Part shown: positions 15,661 to 15,995 of the stretch, in pieces
Layout of the letters: the number at the start of each line of letters is the position of its first letter
Numbering within the stretch: the first letter of the stretch is position 1
Assembly: GCA_003118195.1 (NCBI GenBank)
Contig: BEXV01000583.1
Coordinates: 83,041-99,035, forward strand
Reading direction: 5' to 3'
DNA: 15,995 nt
Origin: Hemicentrotus pulcherrimus
Lineage: Eukaryota; Echinodermata; Echinoidea; Camarodonta; Strongylocentrotidae
Notes under the pieces: model-generated
Told to the model about the DNA's origin: nothing
Seen by the model: only the letters and a program-made list of their open reading frames with translations
The model's database searches: none
Program-made: the position numbers and the translations under genes

Positions 15661-15995
15661 TTCAAATCGTCCAATAACAAATGATGCATGTCTCTTCACA
15701 AGCTTCCCAACCGATCCTGTCTAGCAATTGTTTCTGTGGCAGACTCGGGAAAGCTCTAGAGCGTAGCCTATTCAAGTACAATTGGCACCATTCTGATTTG
15801 TTGATCCTTTCAGCCTTTCATTAGGAAATGAAAAAAAAAATGACAGCCCACTCAAGCATGTAGGAAAACATCTTTTCTTGTAGCCCAAATTGTCAAATGC
15901 AAATCACAAAATAGTACATGTAGATTGTGGAGCACTGCATGGTTGATTATCAATGAATATCTTTGGGCGACAAAAACAAAACAAAAGTGAATTTA
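15661..15995. other. Unclassified intronic sequence at the window edge
   Basis: Ordinary AT-rich DNA with a 10-base A run at 15831-15840 and one GTACATGTA. I see no gene or repeat here. Confidence 0.5.

Larger units (their letters stand above)
8117..15995 (-). other. Inferred intron upstream of the Sbf exon (may hide 5' UTR exons)
   Basis: This stretch precedes the acceptor of the Sbf exon. The family's first coding exon begins MARLADYF-like; I checked the minus-strand ATGGC occurrences here and none continues that way. Intron 1 therefore probably extends beyond the window. A non-coding or highly diverged first exon inside the interval cannot be excluded. Confidence 0.55.

Noticed and set aside
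1..15995. CRISPR arrays, tRNA or rRNA genes, operons or defence systems
   Set aside because: The tandem repeats lack CRISPR-like short repeat and unique spacer geometry, no tRNA cloverleaf or rRNA sequence is recognisable, and the window is eukaryotic intronic DNA.

Overview
This is a eukaryotic, intron-rich and repeat-rich window, most likely from an echinoderm and probably a sea urchin. The evidence for that placement is recalled rather than searched: the palindromic TACATG hexamer recurs at many sites, there are many small inverted-repeat elements (including one with GGGCCCCATTTCACAAAA-type ends), CT, GAATT and TAA microsatellites are common, and there are no prokaryote-like gene blocks. 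No open frame longer than about 190 codons exists, and the long ones all lie in low-complexity DNA.

I can support only one piece of real gene. It is a 101-bp internal coding exon on the minus strand at 8016-8116. It has a consensus donor (GTAAG) and an acceptor (a T-rich tract ending in ACAG). It encodes 33 residues that include [18 protein letters not shown] recognise this as the start of the uDENN module of SET-binding factor 1/2 (myotubularin-related proteins 5 and 13). On this reading the window is part of the 5' region of an Sbf gene transcribed right to left. Positions 8117-15995 would be intron 1 (or intron 1 plus unseen UTR exons), and 1-8015 would be the next intron. I looked by eye for the preceding exon (start MARLADYF-like) and the following exon (FCQP-like) and found neither, so both flanking introns appear to be at least about 7.9 kb long.

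The rest is intronic DNA built from repeats. From left to right: a polypurine tract (1-845); a threefold repeat carrying one TGAGTCA (AP-1-like) site per unit (1329-1848); a T/G-rich stretch (1975-2100); an 83-bp foldback element (2780-2862); two related miniature inverted-repeat elements with AGGCCTGTCCTCATCA ends (3673-3984 and 5858-6201, the latter with a perfect 33-bp terminal inverted repeat and a near-central 16-bp palindrome); a small tandem repeat (4156-4383); a strong 47-nt hairpin (5316-5362); a diverged duplicate pair (5443-5613 and 6642-6804); a CT tract (7379-7640); a three-unit array that ends at the exon's acceptor (8121-8432); a diverged duplication (about 9880-10360); a TACATG-rich cluster (12380-12620); a C-rich minisatellite (13060-13505); a further inverted-repeat element (13931-14079); a threefold 200-bp repeat (14755-15375); and a second CT tract (15500-15660).

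Three stretches of complex, non-repetitive sequence with clustered transcription-factor-like motifs (about 7050-7375, 10690-11300 and 14160-14320) are possible intronic enhancers, but that is inference. I see no RNA gene, CRISPR array, operon or prokaryotic system.
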